Assembly (NCBI RefSeq): GCF_019393635.1
Contig: NC_057862.1
Coordinates: 95,045,159 to 95,109,158 of the forward strand
DNA length: 64,000 bases
DNA from: Dromiciops gliroides
Lineage: Eukaryota > Chordata > Mammalia > Microbiotheria > Microbiotheriidae
Direction of reading: 5' to 3'
A program made the position numbers and the translations under genes. Below are positions 43,201-52,289 of the stretch, in pieces; positions within the stretch are counted from its first letter, which is position 1, and every line of letters starts with the position of its first letter. The notes below the pieces were generated by a model. The model was given only the letters and a program-made list of their open reading frames with translations. It was not told where the DNA came from and made no database searches.

Positions 43201-46200
43201 CTCCAATGGTCCTGGTGTCATTAAGTCAAATGGGTATCAGGACTCAATTTCTTGTGCTGCTGTACTTGTACTGGGTGCTCTCTAACAGGGGCAGATGGCC
43301 TGTGTAGCACCACCAGGGGCCAAGAGACCACTGTGACACAGGTTGATCAGGATTCTTATCAATTAGAGAAGGTACTGGTACCCCTCAATTCAACAAACCT
43401 GTTGTAAGAAGTTTGGATGCTTTGTCTCTCTTGCTTCACTCCCCCTCCACATTCGAACCCCATCCCCACCCCCTGGAAGATCACAACTCCTCTTGTTACA
43501 CTGAAATGCTGATTGAAGCAGAATGCTCACATTCAATTCAAAGAAATACACAAGGGAACACATTAACCAGCACCTGTATTCAATCTCAATCTTAAGGACA
43601 CCTGGTGCCCTATCAGGGTTGGTTCATTGGGCTGATGTCCCCATCCCTTGTCTTACTTGATTCCACCCCAAATTTAGGGCACTGTTAGCTAAGCAAAAAA
43701 TGGAACCAGATGGGGCTGACACTGGGCTTGGGGTTGGAGGTGTTAAAAGAAAGAGGCAAAAATCTCCTCTGCTTAGTCGAACTCATAAAATCACTCTGTT
43801 TCATGTACATGAATCCTGTTCCTGCTATCTGGAAATGCTAATTATGCTGACCAGTGGCAGATTAGATCAAATGCAGGCCTGCTTGCAGGGTCCTTCCAAA
43901 GTATTGCAGACATTTTCCTAATAACTCCTTGAAAAGTCAGCTATCTTCTGGACATCTTGTACCATCTCTAAATATACTCTATAAATGTGAGTTATGGTTA
44001 CAATGCAAACACTGTATGTCACTTGTTAGTGTGCCCAAGGATTTACAAATCACAAAGACTCTTGTTAGGACTCTTGGTTTACCTGTGCAGTGGTACAGGC
44101 CAATAGTGGAACTAGAGAGGGTTGAGTTAACTCTTACACTCCCAGTGGGGATTGATGTGAACCCCAAAATGATGAAATAGACTTGGGAAGGTTTGAGTTA
44201 ACTTTGCCCCCAGAGAGACTGATCTGATATCCAACTATGGGTCCTTTGGGAGATGTAAAAATACTTTTGTAGCTTTGGAATTTGGGGAAGGAACTCCAAT
44301 GACCCCAGGCAATTTCTTTATTGACTAGTTTTAATCTTCTTGCCAATGTCTTTTACCTTCCTGATTTTTGACACCTTGGGGACCATTTTTATCTAGGAAT
44401 TGTTGGACATATGTTTATTAAAGGAACTGTTAATCTAAACCCTGGTACTGAGCGATCCATCAAACCAGACATGGAATGGTGACCAAGACCACTTGGGAAG
44501 GTTGACCCCAGATATCTTATCAGTTTTAAGAATGAATATGTCCTACTGCAAGCCCAAAGAAAGCAACTTACTGATAGTAAATTGATTAGATAAGCCACTT
44601 CAGCCCCCACTACCCGGATGTTGGCGGTTGCTTGTGGGTATGTCGTTTGTGAACCCTTTTTCCAATCAACACAGAAGCAGTTCACTTTTTCCACTTGAAA
44701 CATATTCTGGGGAAAACATAGGACAGTAAAGAAATAACCCAAAAAGCAGTATCTATAGAAGTATCATAGATTTTGTGCTACAATATACAGTGAGTCATAG
44801 GCATGTGATGACCAGGTTACCTTAATAACTCTTCCTTTGACTGAATAGAAACTGGGGTGGTGTTTTTTTTTAAATAGCATTTATTCTTTTAAAAAATCAT
44901 CCTTTAAGATGTTTTCTTGCTTCAACGGAACAACTGGACATTAGGGATGCTCAAACTTTTGATCCAGCTTTGTTTAGGCAGTATTTCTCTTTCCTACATA
45001 TTTAAGATACTTAGGAACTTCAGGTCAGGTCATAGGCAGATGTAATTCTGGGAGAGCTCCAAGACTATGACATAAGTTGAGAACTTTATGGTGACTGAGT
45101 AGAATGCAAATTATAGACTTATAAAATGTTAGAGATATAGAAATCTTACAACCAGCTCTCTTGATTCCTTCATTTTACAGATAAGAAAACTGAGGTTCAA
45201 ACAGGAAGAAGTACTCGAGATTTCATATCATTTTGGAGTTGGGCTACATTCAAGAAATCATGCAGCCTCATGTCTTGTTTCATAAATAGAGTAATTTAGG
45301 TCTATATAAGTGATGAGATTTGTATAAGTTTACCCAGCTAGTCATTCAAATCATAGATAAAACCTTGAGAGAATGCCATAGATTGATGGCGGTTGAAATG
45401 TAAGTCTCTTGAGAGTAGGAACTTATTGATTAATCTCTGGTTTTGTATCACAAGAACCTAGCATGGTGACTGGTACACAGCAAGTATTTAATAAATACCT
45501 GTGGATAGGTTGGTTGGTTGACTTCATTCATGTCTCAACTTCTAAATCAGTTCTACTGCCATTGAACTAAACTGTCTTTCTTGAAAGGAAGTTGATAATT
45601 AGATAGTTGAAGTCTCAGGCTAGAACTCAATTAATTTTTTTAAAGTCTACTTTTTTCCTATTGATATTATTAACTACTTTTTTGTGTGGGGGCAATGAGA
45701 GTTAAGTGACTTGCGCAGGGTCACACAGCTAGTAAGTGTCAAGTGTCTGAGGCTGGATTTGAACTCAGGTCCTCCTGAATCCAGGACCAGTGCTTTATCC
45801 ACTGTGCCACCTAGCTTCCCCTATTAACTACTTTCTATGTGTGGGTGTACACTCCTAGGAAAACACTGTGGAAGGTATTTCTGTGACAAATTACAAAGAG
45901 TTGGGGGCAAAAAAAGCCTCAATTGACTGAATGACTGACTCTCTGCAGTAGGCTAGCCAGTGAAGGAGTGTCCCTATATCACTGGGGCTGTTATTTGGGT
46001 GACCAGTAAATCTCTGACTTCATCAAGAAGCACATTTGGTAGTCTGTCTATGTCCCAAAACAGTATGTAGCAATTGTGATATCAGCCACTCTATAGTTCC
46101 TTTACAATTTGTATCCTTCAACAAAGATGGTGACATAGATGACTACATCTAGGTAAAGCCCTCATCACTGAGCTGTTCAGATTGGTCTGGGGAAGACTTC

Positions 46201-49200
46201 TTTAGCCTTACAGTGGCTGCTTGGGCAGGAGTCACTTTGAAGATTACAAGATATGTGAAAGATAATAAATTGTGATAGAATGGGAATTAATTATCCTTAA
46301 CTCTTCTGACATCTTCCCATTAATGATATGAGTTAGAAAAATATTATTTGGGGACCAAATTTTTTCATTTGTCAAACTCAAGGCTACCAAAGTAGGGGCT
46401 TTGAGCTATACTCTAGTATATGTTTGAACCTATTCCTTGGAAGCTGATGCATGCTCTGTTGTTTTAAGACTTTCAAATTAAAACCTATAGAACCAGATTT
46501 CTGCCTCCTACCTTGCACATGTCTGACAACCAGGATCCTTCCCCTTTGTCTGTGAAGCCATGAATGATGAAACGAGTCTTCCGATCTGTTTTGAAATTTG
46601 AACCTTTAATGGTGGAAGGGTCATCTGAAAGAATAATCTGTTTTTAAGGAAAGGGAGTAGAAATTAAACAATGCTTTTCCTAAATCTGTGGCTGATCAGT
46701 CTAGAAGATTAGTTTATAAACACAACAAAATTAAAAACATGAGTTCAATCCCTGGGATGGACGGTTTATTGTAACTTGTCCCTGGTCACAGACTATACTC
46801 CCCATGCTGCAAATCCATCTTTGGAAAGCATGCTCTCCTTCACAAGGAAGACTTGGAAAGATGTTGTACATGGTTTCATGTAACCTCATTCCACTGCTGG
46901 AAAAATAATTTAAAAATCAGGTCCTAATGCAAGAAGGGTGGGGGTGAAGAGAGCAATGATATCATATTAAGCTTTTCAAACCCAGTAGAAAGTGCTCCTA
47001 TCCACAGGGATAAGAATAAAGGATCTACGAGACATAAGTTAAAATATAAAATATGAAGTCATATTTTGACCTTTAATGTGTGAGCAGAACTATTCCTTAG
47101 ACAGCTGTATGAAAAGATAGATGGATATTATGCTTGGGTGGATGGATAAGAAGGTAGATGTGTACCTTGATATTATGGAGAAATTAATATCCATTATATT
47201 AAGAATTCCTTATTTATCCACCAAATCTTTGTTTTTATAGCACCCCTATTTTTGGTTTTAAGGGTTTAGTTGACATTGTTAAAAATGTGAAAAGCTTTAC
47301 AAGAAGATTGAATATACTACATTTTTTTCTAACTCAAGAGGAGAGCATAACATAGAACAAAAAGGACAACTTTCTGTCTTATGCTTAATTCTTACCTTAT
47401 GTCTCTTTTTAAATTAAAAAAACATTTTTTTTGTTGAGGCAATTGGGGTTAAGTGATATGCCCAGGATCACATAGCTAGTAAGTGTCAAGTGTCTGAGGC
47501 TGGATTTGAACTCATGTCCTCCTGAATCTACAGCCAGTGCTCTATCCACTGTGCCACCTAGCTGCCCCCTTATGTCTCTTTTATATGAACCTCAAGTTCC
47601 ACTTGGGTCCCATTTTGCTCCTTTTGTCCTATAGACATAAGAAACTAGGTCAATCCCAGTTCAGAAAGAGCCAGGAACAGAAGCACTTACTATGCAAATG
47701 TGTCCATCTTACATTTATAAGGAGAGGTGGTATCATTGTTATTTAATAAGATCCTCAACAACCTGGCTACTAAAAATCTTACCATATTTATTTCATGTTA
47801 CTTTCTTCACATACTCTACATTTCAATCAAGCTATACCAGCAGCTCTTCTCCTAACTCAATGATCTACATTTTATCTCCTTATCATGATGGAAATGTAAT
47901 CCTTGCTCACATCTGCCCTTCAAAATCCCCAATTCATTCAAGGCTCAGTTTGTATGCCACCTTCTCTTTGAACCCCTTCTTGGATTTCTTCAGTTATCAT
48001 GGTCTCTCTCTCTCCTTGAATTATCTCATATCTATTTCTCTATTTTACATGTTATATTCCCCATGTAGAATGTAAGCTCCTTGAAAACAGGACTTTTTTT
48101 GGTCTATCACCAGTACCTAGCACAGTGTCTTGCACATAATAGGAACTCAATGAATTTTGGTTTAATTTAAATGTATGTGAATAAGTTATATTTCACACAA
48201 TATCCCATAATGAAATGTCCAGACAATAGACTTTGTGTCTAAGAAATTTATAGAATCAAAGTTGGGCTCCTTGAAATAGCAATCCAAGCTCCTGCATACA
48301 TTTAAGGGTTTGTTAATAGAACATTTACTAGTCAGAAATTAGAGTTAGAACAGACATCAGAAACCATTTAATCCAAACTTCTAATTTTACAAATGAGGAA
48401 TCTAAGGTCCAGAAAAAGGCAATGACTTAGCTAATATCACAAAGCGTTAGAGTTAGGATGAGATCTTATGTCCCCCAATGCCTTGCATAAGATTCTTTCC
48501 ACAATACCATGATTACTGTGATGACCTCCTGTATTACAATATCACTATCACTTTGACATCAAAGAGAAATAATCTGTTTATTTCCATAAATTCATCTTAC
48601 TTGGAAGTTCTTTGGATTTTCATTAGTGTAGAGAAGGAAACGGACATTGATATCCTCAGGAGATGAGGGAAGTAAATTAAAAGGTCTCTGGAGTGTTCCA
48701 GACCATGGCTTGCCATTCGAAAAGCAACCGATCCTTTTAAAACATATTTCATTCCCTGTGGCATGGGAATGAAAAGAAAGAAATTACTGACATGTAGCAT
48801 ATTTTTTGTTTGTTTGTTTGTTTTGCAGGACAATGAGGGTTAACTGACTAGCCCAGGGTCACACAACTAGTAAGTGTCAAGTGTCTGAGGTCAGATTTGA
48901 ACTCAGGTTCTCCTGAATCCAGGGTCAGTGCTTTATCCACTGCACCACCTAGCTGCTGCCACATAGCATCTTAAAGTTTGCATTCTACACACTCTATGTA
49001 CAGCAACTCATTGGATTCTCACAAAAGTCTTGTGAGATGGTTACTACACATATAATACCTTCATTTTATATGTAAGGAAAGTAGGACTAAGAGAGGTTTA
49101 GTGACTTGCCCCCTATCATATAGCTAGTAAATATCACTTTTTAAATCATAAAAGTATTTTATTATTTTCCAGTTACATGTAAAATAATTTTCAACATTTG

Positions 49201-52123
49201 TTTTTATAAGATTTTTAGTTCCACATTTTTCTCCCACTCTCCCTTCCCTCCCCCCTCCCCGAGACATAAAGCAATCTGATATAGACTATATATGTACAAT
49301 CACATTAAACACATTTCTGCATTAGTCATGTTGTGAAAGAAGAATCAGAACAAAAGGGAAAAACCTCAAAAAAGAGAAAAAAACAACCAAAAAGTAGAAA
49401 CAGTATGTTTCAATCTGTATTCAGAATCCACAGTTCTTTTTTTCTGGATGTGGAGAACATTTTCCATCATGAGTCCTTTGGAATTGTCTTGGATCACTGC
49501 TGAGAAGAGCCAAGTCTATCACAGCTGATCATCACACAGTGTTGCTGTTACTGTGTACAAAGTTCTCCTGGTTCTGCTCACTTCACTCAGCATCAGTCCA
49601 CTTAAGTGCCAATAAATATCCAAAGCAGTCTTTGAACCTAAGTATTAGTGATCCCAAGACTAGCATACTATGGATTAAAATGCCCTGCTTTTCAATTTCA
49701 GGTATTCAGAAGGACTCAATAATGTCATTTTTAGTCATCACCCTGATAAACGGAATCTTTGAAAATAACTAAGCCCAACCTAGAAATAATCTAGGATTGT
49801 GGCCTTGAATTTATACAAATTGTTTACTGTTAGGGTGCTTAAATGGAGCTTTCATTTAATTTGAGGTTGGTGGAGGATTAGTGAAATTTTCTGTGGCCAA
49901 CTTGCCCAAGGATTATTTTTATAATTATAATTATATATTTTTATAATTTTATAATTATAATTATAATAGCTCATGTTTAAATAGTCAAGTCGACAAGCAT
50001 TTATTAAGCACCTACCATGTACCAAGCATTATATGAAGTGTTGGGTTTGTTTTTGTTATTATTATTATAATTTTTGTTGGGCAATGAGGGTTAAGTGACT
50101 TGCCCAGGGTCATACAGCTAGTAAATGTCAAGTGTCTGAGGTTGGATTTGAACTCAGATCCTCCTGAATCCAGGACCAGCGCTTTATTCATTGTGCCACC
50201 TAGCTGCCCCCTGGGTGTATTATTATTTACAAAGTTTTTTCTTCATAGAATCTTTGTGAAATAGGACATGCAAGTATTATTATTCCCATTTTATAGATTT
50301 GAGAAAACTGATGCTCAGAGGTCTGTAGTGATTTGCCCACAACCACCACAGCAAGCATCTATTAAGTGCCTTTTATATAGGCACTATCTACCTATTAGGA
50401 GATGATCTTTCTCAGACATATAATGATAATGATATATATGTGCATATATATTTATATTTCCTTTTCATATGTAATATCTCTTTTGATCCTTACAACAACC
50501 CTGGGATGTGGTTGCTATTAATATCCCCATTTTACAGATTAGGAAACTCAGGTCAAGAAAGGTTAAGCAATTTTCCCAGGATCACATAGCTAATAAGCAT
50601 TTAAGACAGGATTTGAAATCAGATCTTCCTCCAAGTCCAGCACTCTTTCCAATTTGCCACCTCCCTTCCTTATAAAGAGGGACGTCTTAATTTAAAAATA
50701 ATAATATAATTTAAAAAAGTCATTCAGAGTTTCATGGACTTAGAGCTAGAAAAGACCTCAAAACTCACCTCCTCCAGGTAGCCTTCCAGAATTAATTCTA
50801 TTTAAAGAATATTTTTTTTTTGGTGAGGCAATTGGGGTTAAGTGACTTGACCAGGGTCACACCGCTAGTAAGTGTTAAGTGTCTGAGGCCGGATTTGAAC
50901 TCAGGTCCTCCTGACTCCAGGGCCGGTGCTCTATCCACTATACCATCTAGCTGCCCCTAGAATGTTGGGGGTTTTTTTTTGGGGGGAGGGGAAAAATGGG
51001 TATTAAGTGACTTGCCCCGGGTCACACAGCTAGTAAGTGTCAAGTGTCTGAGGCTGGATTTGAACTCAGGTACTCCTGAATCCAGGGCCAGCACTTTAAC
51101 CACTGTGCCACCTAGCTGCCCCCAAGAATATTTATTAAGTGCTTTCATGTGTGAAACACTATTCTAGGTGTTGGGGATTCAAATTTATAAGAATGAGAGC
51201 CAATTCCCAATTGATAAATGATCGAAGAATATGAACAGGCAGTTCTCAAGGGAAGAAACTCAGGCTATCTATAACCATATTAGAAAATGCTCCAAATTAC
51301 CATTAACTAGAAAAATACAAATTAAGGCAATTCTTATATGCTACTTCACACCTATTATTTTGGCAAAGATGACCAAAATTACATTTTAAGAGGAAAAAGA
51401 GGAAGAGAAAGCAGGAACAGTCAAACAGGTAAGTGAAGAACCAGGAAAATCAGGTATCATCTAACACCCTGAAGGGAGGCTTTCGAGGAGGGGATAATCA
51501 GTGAGGAGAACTGAGACAAGGACATTTGATTAATCAATTATTTAAGGGTCGTTAGCCCCCTTTAACCATGTCATATTAATATTCACCTTTCCCCACTATG
51601 CCTAAGGTTGGCCCTTTTTCCTTTACCGAATAAAGTTCTATGGAAATCTGGATCCTAAGTCTTATTTTGAGTAAACAGGACATTGACCCAACATCCAGAG
51701 CTTTGTTCTTCATTTTTGATCTGCACCACTTTGAACAAAACTGTTAAGTCCACAAAAACTGAATTTATCTTTATTTGTCTATGATATGCCCAGGAAGAAC
51801 CCAAGGGAATAATAAATGCTCAGAATTCTTGCTGTAGCTCCAAGTGAAAGCATTCCTTGGCTCTTGAAGAAGCATGTTAAGAATATAATTTTCAACAAGA
51901 TATTATGAATATTCCTTTTTCCTGCTTGAGTATCTGACATTTAAGCAACATTCTAATGATATACATGGAACCTATTACTGAAGTCAGCTTTCTGAAATGT
52001 ACTATATGTCCATCATCCTAAATAACTCAAATATGATTAACTTGTACTAAAAGAGATGTAAACATTATACTCACCTCTCACTGTGGCCAGCAGAAGAAGT
52101 GTAATGGTCCAAAGTTGCAGCAT
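27021..52123 (-). CDS. PNLIPRP2: PNLIPRP2, pancreatic lipase-related protein 2, 12 coding exons
   Basis: Twelve exons join with consistent phases and GT/AG borders to 1413 nt, 470 aa, the usual family length. Residues 1-17 ([17 protein letters not shown]) are a secretory signal peptide. The alpha/beta-hydrolase domain (18 to about 355) holds GHSLG with nucleophile Ser171, Asp195 in LDP and His282 in CNHLR. The lid runs Cys256-Cys280 at full length. Cys21/27 and Cys109/120 fit the family disulfides. Residues 356-470 form the PLAT domain, ending [20 protein letters not shown] at 353 is a likely glycan site. PNLIPRP2 is a secreted pancreatic lipase acting on triglycerides, phospholipids and galactolipids. 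Assignment over PNLIP and PNLIPRP1 rests on [31 protein letters not shown] and on SPMIP5 being the convergent neighbour. The frame is open throughout, so the gene looks functional. Confidence 0.95.
27795..28340 (+). mobile_element. hAT-like end, SINE 5' half, old repeat
   Basis: 27795-27900 resembles a hAT-type terminus (AGCAGTAGTATCAAATTCAC) with an AAACTACAAATTAAC interior. 27904-28025 is the 5' half of a tRNA-derived SINE (GTGTGGCACAGTGTATAAAG, GTGTGACCCTGGACAAGTTA). 28225-28340 is a further copy of the AACATTTATTAAGCATCTAC repeat. Confidence 0.65.
28341..28891. other. Intron 11 sequence, nothing recognised
   Basis: No exon or clear repeat. AGGTTGAGAGGGGGCAGAAG near 28372 and a similar GGTATGATGATGGTGGAATT series near 28668 suggest a weak internal duplication (28375-28450 and 28640-28710). 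Confidence 0.4.
28892..29019 (+). mobile_element. tRNA-derived SINE, long form, 3' half
   Basis: Begins at TTTGCCTCGGTTTCTTCATC and ends with the RTE-like tail GTCAGACATGACTGAAATGA. It could be the missing 3' part of the SINE at 27904. Confidence 0.85.
29225..29479 (-). mobile_element. tRNA-derived SINE, long form
   Basis: An antisense copy with GTTGTTATTTAGCCATTTCA at the tail end, GAAACTGAGGCAAATAGGG and an eroded head (CAGTGCCACCAACTTGCC). Confidence 0.88.
29480..30029. other. Intron 11 sequence, nothing recognised
   Basis: No repeat or exon identified; the minus-strand ORF at 29535-29942 has no recognisable domain. Confidence 0.45.
30030..30550 (+). mobile_element. L2 LINE 3' end interrupted by an L1-type 3' fragment
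   Basis: L2 pieces at about 30030-30205 (CTATGCCTTTGCATTTCTG, GCCTGGAATACACTCCC) and 30430-30550 (ATGTAAGCCCCTCTAGGGC, AATGCTTGCTGACATTGATT) flank about 225 bases resembling marsupial L1 3' UTR, probably minus strand. Confidence 0.7.
30551..31479. other. Intron 11 sequence with a MIR-like piece
   Basis: 30560-30680 and 30990-31140 carry MIR-like series (CTATAAAAGTGAAAGAATCT). Nothing else is seen. Confidence 0.4.
31480..31634 (-). mobile_element. Short tRNA-derived SINE
   Basis: An antisense copy with T-rich left end and GCTGCCCCC at right; CTGCTCCTTTTTT and ATCGCTCCTTTTTT flank it. Confidence 0.92.
31635..32020. repeat. MIR-type SINE in intron 11
   Basis: 31765-31925 is a plus-strand MIR (TTACTAACTAGCTCGGCAAA, CTCACAGGGTTGTTGTGAAG). 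An A/T-rich stretch precedes exon 11. Confidence 0.6.
32027..32197 (-). CDS. PNLIPRP2: PNLIPRP2 coding exon 11, PLAT domain
   Basis: Encodes [57 protein letters not shown]. Donor GTATGT within ACTGAGTATG; the open frame runs on into the intron but that extension has no family match. Confidence 0.95.
32198..33525 (+). mobile_element. Intron 10 with hAT-like element at 32805-32995
   Basis: 32805-32995 resembles a hAT MER-like element: GGGTTCTTTAATTTTTTGTA, GTCTGGTAAAGTTGATGGTC, TATAGAGGATTACAAAGGAA, GGTTCAGAACCTCC. The rest of the intron shows nothing recognised. Confidence 0.55.
33526..33637 (-). CDS. PNLIPRP2: PNLIPRP2 coding exon 10, start of PLAT domain
   Basis: Encodes [20 protein letters not shown] then [17 protein letters not shown] plus two bases. 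It is too broken up by stops in other frames to stand out as an ORF; placed by splice sites and phase. Confidence 0.94.
33953..34082 (-). CDS. PNLIPRP2: PNLIPRP2 coding exon 9
   Basis: Encodes [43 protein letters not shown]. Cysteines 315, 318 and 323 fit the family disulfides. It links the hydrolase domain to PLAT. Confidence 0.95.
34174..34530. repeat. (TA)n(CATA)n microsatellite and MIR pieces
   Basis: 34174-34227 is TA/CATA simple repeat. 34240-34340 is a minus-MIR-like piece and 34370-34530 a plus-MIR 3' half (CATCTGTAAAATGGAAGAAT). Confidence 0.75.
34820..35070 (+). mobile_element. Short tRNA-derived SINE with A-rich AAAT/GAAT tail
   Basis: The full copy begins GGGGCAGCTAGGTGGCACAG and ends in CACAAAAAATAAG. 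It is followed to about 35070 by degenerate AAATAAATGAATG repeats that probably grew from its tail. Confidence 0.9.
35071..36530. other. Intron 8 sequence with an L2 fragment
   Basis: 36125-36225 is a CR1/L3-like piece. 36230-36450 is an L2 3' end (TTGTTATCTCCTTGAAGACA, ATAGTGCCTAGGACATAGTA). The rest shows nothing recognised. Confidence 0.55.
36531..36727 (-). repeat. PNLIPRP2: Tandem partial duplication of exon 8 end and donor
   Basis: Two copies of about 95 bases lie about 102 bases apart: 36633-36727 (end of exon 8, donor, start of intron) and 36531-36625. Over the 48 coding bases there are 7 differences. The intronic copy reads [16 protein letters not shown] against [16 protein letters not shown]; its donor is GTAAAT rather than GTAAGT. 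It lacks a convincing acceptor, and inclusion at its AG would meet a stop. Confidence 0.85.
36674..36792 (-). CDS. PNLIPRP2: PNLIPRP2 coding exon 8, catalytic His
   Basis: Encodes [20 protein letters not shown] then [20 protein letters not shown]. Cys280 closes the lid and His282 completes the triad. Acceptor CTCCCCAG, donor GTAAGTG. The 3' end of this exon and its donor have a partial copy just downstream in the intron (36531-36625). Confidence 0.95.
36793..38137. other. Intron 7 sequence, AGG-rich microsatellite
   Basis: 37505-37530 is an AGG run. No other repeat or exon is seen in this stretch. Confidence 0.5.
38138..38292 (+). mobile_element. Short tRNA-derived SINE
   Basis: A full copy flanked by AAAAAAATTCTG and AAAAAATTCTG. 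Confidence 0.93.
38293..40444. other. Intron 7 sequence, few repeats
   Basis: 38350-38480 is CR1/L3-like (AGAATGTTAGAGCTGGAAGA). 38800-39240 resembles a diverged interspersed repeat without a family. 40290-40420 is an L2-like end. Nothing else is seen. Confidence 0.4.
40445..40570. repeat. GA/CA-rich simple repeat
   Basis: Purine-rich GAGAGACAGAGA arrays. ORFs of more than 100 codons across it on both strands are low-complexity artefacts. Confidence 0.95.
40773..40928 (+). mobile_element. Short tRNA-derived SINE with perfect target duplication
   Basis: A full copy flanked on both sides by AAATTCAAATCTAAGC, so probably a fairly young insertion. Confidence 0.95.
41235..41354 (-). CDS. PNLIPRP2: PNLIPRP2 coding exon 7, start of lid
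   Basis: Encodes [20 protein letters not shown] then [20 protein letters not shown]. Cys256 opens the lid. Acceptor ends GTTTTAG, donor GTATG. Confidence 0.96.
41476..41595 (-). CDS. PNLIPRP2: PNLIPRP2 coding exon 6, catalytic Asp
   Basis: Encodes [20 protein letters not shown] then [20 protein letters not shown]. Asp195 is the triad acid. Tyr200 stands where pancreatic lipases usually have the cysteine of P-C-F-Q. Confidence 0.95.
41596..42863 (+). repeat. Intron 5 with CR1-like and MIR pieces
   Basis: 41870-42020 is CR1/L3-like (AAGGCAAAGCCTGGAAAGTG). 42620-42835 is a plus-strand MIR (CAGTATGACCCTGGGCAAGT, GTAAAATGGGGGTGC, TGTTGTGAGGATCAGCAAGA) ending just before exon 5. The rest shows nothing. 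Confidence 0.6.
42864..42975 (-). CDS. PNLIPRP2: PNLIPRP2 coding exon 5, nucleophile elbow
   Basis: Encodes [20 protein letters not shown] then [22 protein letters not shown] holds catalytic Ser171. Donor GTATG; leaves in phase 1. Confidence 0.96.
42976..44571. other. Intron 4, no recognised element
   Basis: No standard repeat is identified. 44115-44215 contains two similar phrases (GGTTGAGTTAACTCTTAC and GGTTTGAGTTAACTTTGCCC), hinting at a local duplication or an old unclassified element. Confidence 0.4.
44572..44706 (-). CDS. PNLIPRP2: PNLIPRP2 coding exon 4
   Basis: Encodes [20 protein letters not shown] through [17 protein letters not shown] (residues 111-155). Acceptor TTTTCCCCAG, donor GTAAGT. 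Confidence 0.95.
44707..45677. repeat. Intron 3, CR1-like and L2 pieces
   Basis: 45110-45220 is CR1/L3-like (AATGTTAGAGATATAGAAAT). 45395-45520 is an L2 3' end (ACCTAGCATGGTGACTGGTA, TTAATAAATACCTGTGGATA). Confidence 0.55.
45678..45821 (-). mobile_element. Short tRNA-derived SINE
   Basis: An antisense copy with target-site duplication ATTAACTACTTT on both sides. Confidence 0.93.
45822..46511. other. Intron 3, nothing recognised
   Basis: No repeat or exon identified before exon 3. Confidence 0.5.
46512..46637 (-). CDS. PNLIPRP2: PNLIPRP2 coding exon 3
   Basis: Encodes [40 protein letters not shown] and CK (residues 69-110). Acceptor CTTAAAAACAG, donor GTAGG. An alternative AG 18 bases inside (TCTTTCAG) would drop six residues and is less consistent with the family. 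Confidence 0.92.
46638..47423. other. Intron 2, nothing recognised
   Basis: No exon or clear repeat; a GGATGGATAAG short tandem occurs near 47120-47160. Confidence 0.5.
47424..47568 (-). mobile_element. Short tRNA-derived SINE
   Basis: An antisense copy flanked by CTTATGTCTCTTTTTA and CTTATGTCTCTTTTA. Confidence 0.94.
47830..48165 (+). mobile_element. L2 LINE 3' end
   Basis: TATGCCACCTTCTCTTTGAA, GAATGTAAGCTCCTTGAAAA, CTAGCACAGTGTCTTGCACA and ATAGGAACTCAATGAATTTT follow in L2 order. 48330-48480 just after is a CR1/L3-like piece. Confidence 0.78.
48601..48755 (-). CDS. PNLIPRP2: PNLIPRP2 coding exon 2
   Basis: Encodes [40 protein letters not shown] and [12 protein letters not shown]. The first residue is completed from exon 1; donor GTAAG; leaves in phase 0. 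Confidence 0.94.
48812..48960 (-). mobile_element. Short tRNA-derived SINE
   Basis: An antisense copy with a TTTG-rich left tail, about 55 bases from exon 2. Flanked by ACATGTAGCAT and ACATAGCAT. Confidence 0.92.
48961..49139 (-). mobile_element. MIR-type SINE
   Basis: CACAAAAGTCTTGTGAGATG, TTTTATATGTAAGGAAAG and CATATAGCTAGTAAATATC show an antisense MIR. Confidence 0.65.
49140..49600 (-). mobile_element. Marsupial L1 3' UTR fragment
   Basis: On the minus strand it ends AATAATAAAATACTTTTATG and A-rich. The plus strand shows the usual phrases of this abundant 3' UTR: CCATCATGAGTCCTTTGG, AAGAGCCAAGTCTATCACAG, GGTTCTGCTCACTTCACTCA. It is 5' truncated with no coding sequence. Confidence 0.75.
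49601..50070. other. Intron 1 sequence, AT-rich
   Basis: An ATAATTATAATTATA tract lies at 49918-49970. 49985-50040 is an end of the AAGCATTTATTAAGCACCTA repeat. Nothing else is seen. Confidence 0.5.
50071..50211 (-). mobile_element. Short tRNA-derived SINE
   Basis: An antisense copy beginning TTTTTGTTGGGCAATGAGGG and ending CACCTAGCTGCCCC. Confidence 0.93.
50212..50811 (-). repeat. MIR-type pieces
   Basis: 50240-50345 (TTTTATAGATTTGAGAAAAC) and 50460-50670 (CAACAACCCTGGGATGTG, AATAAGCATTTAAGACAGG) are antisense MIR-like copies. 50720-50790 is CR1/L3-like. Confidence 0.6.
50812..51123 (-). mobile_element. Two adjacent short tRNA-derived SINEs
   Basis: Copies at 50812-50957 and 50971-51123 are both antisense and only 13 bases apart. 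AAAGAATATTT and AAGAATATTTA flank the pair, and AGAATGTT lies between them, so the second insertion landed at or beside the tail of the first. Confidence 0.92.
51185..51400 (+). mobile_element. L1 fragment, end of ORF2 and beyond
   Basis: AAGAATGAGAGCCAATTCCC, GATAAATGATCGAAGAATAT and TGAACAGGCAGTTCTCAAGG, then AACTAGAAAAATACAAATTA, are standard mammalian L1 phrases. It is a short, eroded piece. Confidence 0.75.
51425..51690 (+). mobile_element. Possible solo LTR fragment
   Basis: A GAATAAAGTTCTATGGAAAT stretch (polyadenylation-like AATAAA) and an end reading CAGGACATTGACCCAACA resemble a marsupial retroviral LTR. Boundaries are approximate, the family is not assigned, and the element is a fragment. 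Confidence 0.4.
51691..52074. other. Intron 1 beginning, nothing recognised
   Basis: No repeat or motif identified. Confidence 0.5.
52075..52123 (-). CDS. PNLIPRP2: PNLIPRP2 coding exon 1, signal peptide
   Basis: Encodes [16 protein letters not shown] plus one base; donor GTGAGT. The ATG directly follows a good acceptor (TTCCATTCATTTAG), so a noncoding exon must lie upstream, as in pancreatic lipase genes. Confidence 0.93.
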
Positions 52124-52289
52124 CTAAATGAATGGAAATATGTATACACATATACATGAGTCTCACAAGAGCAAGACAGACCCTAGAGCATGGTCTGGTT
52201 TACTCCATATATTCTGAAGTGATATTTCTGATTATTTTAGAAATAATTGTGGTATAAGATCAGCATATATACAATAGTACATAGAATCA

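Noticed and set aside
50979-51167. A recurrent peptide ([18 protein letters not shown] then LDLNSG) in many ORFs across the window
   Set aside because: It is the antisense translation of the short tRNA-derived SINE, not a protein family.
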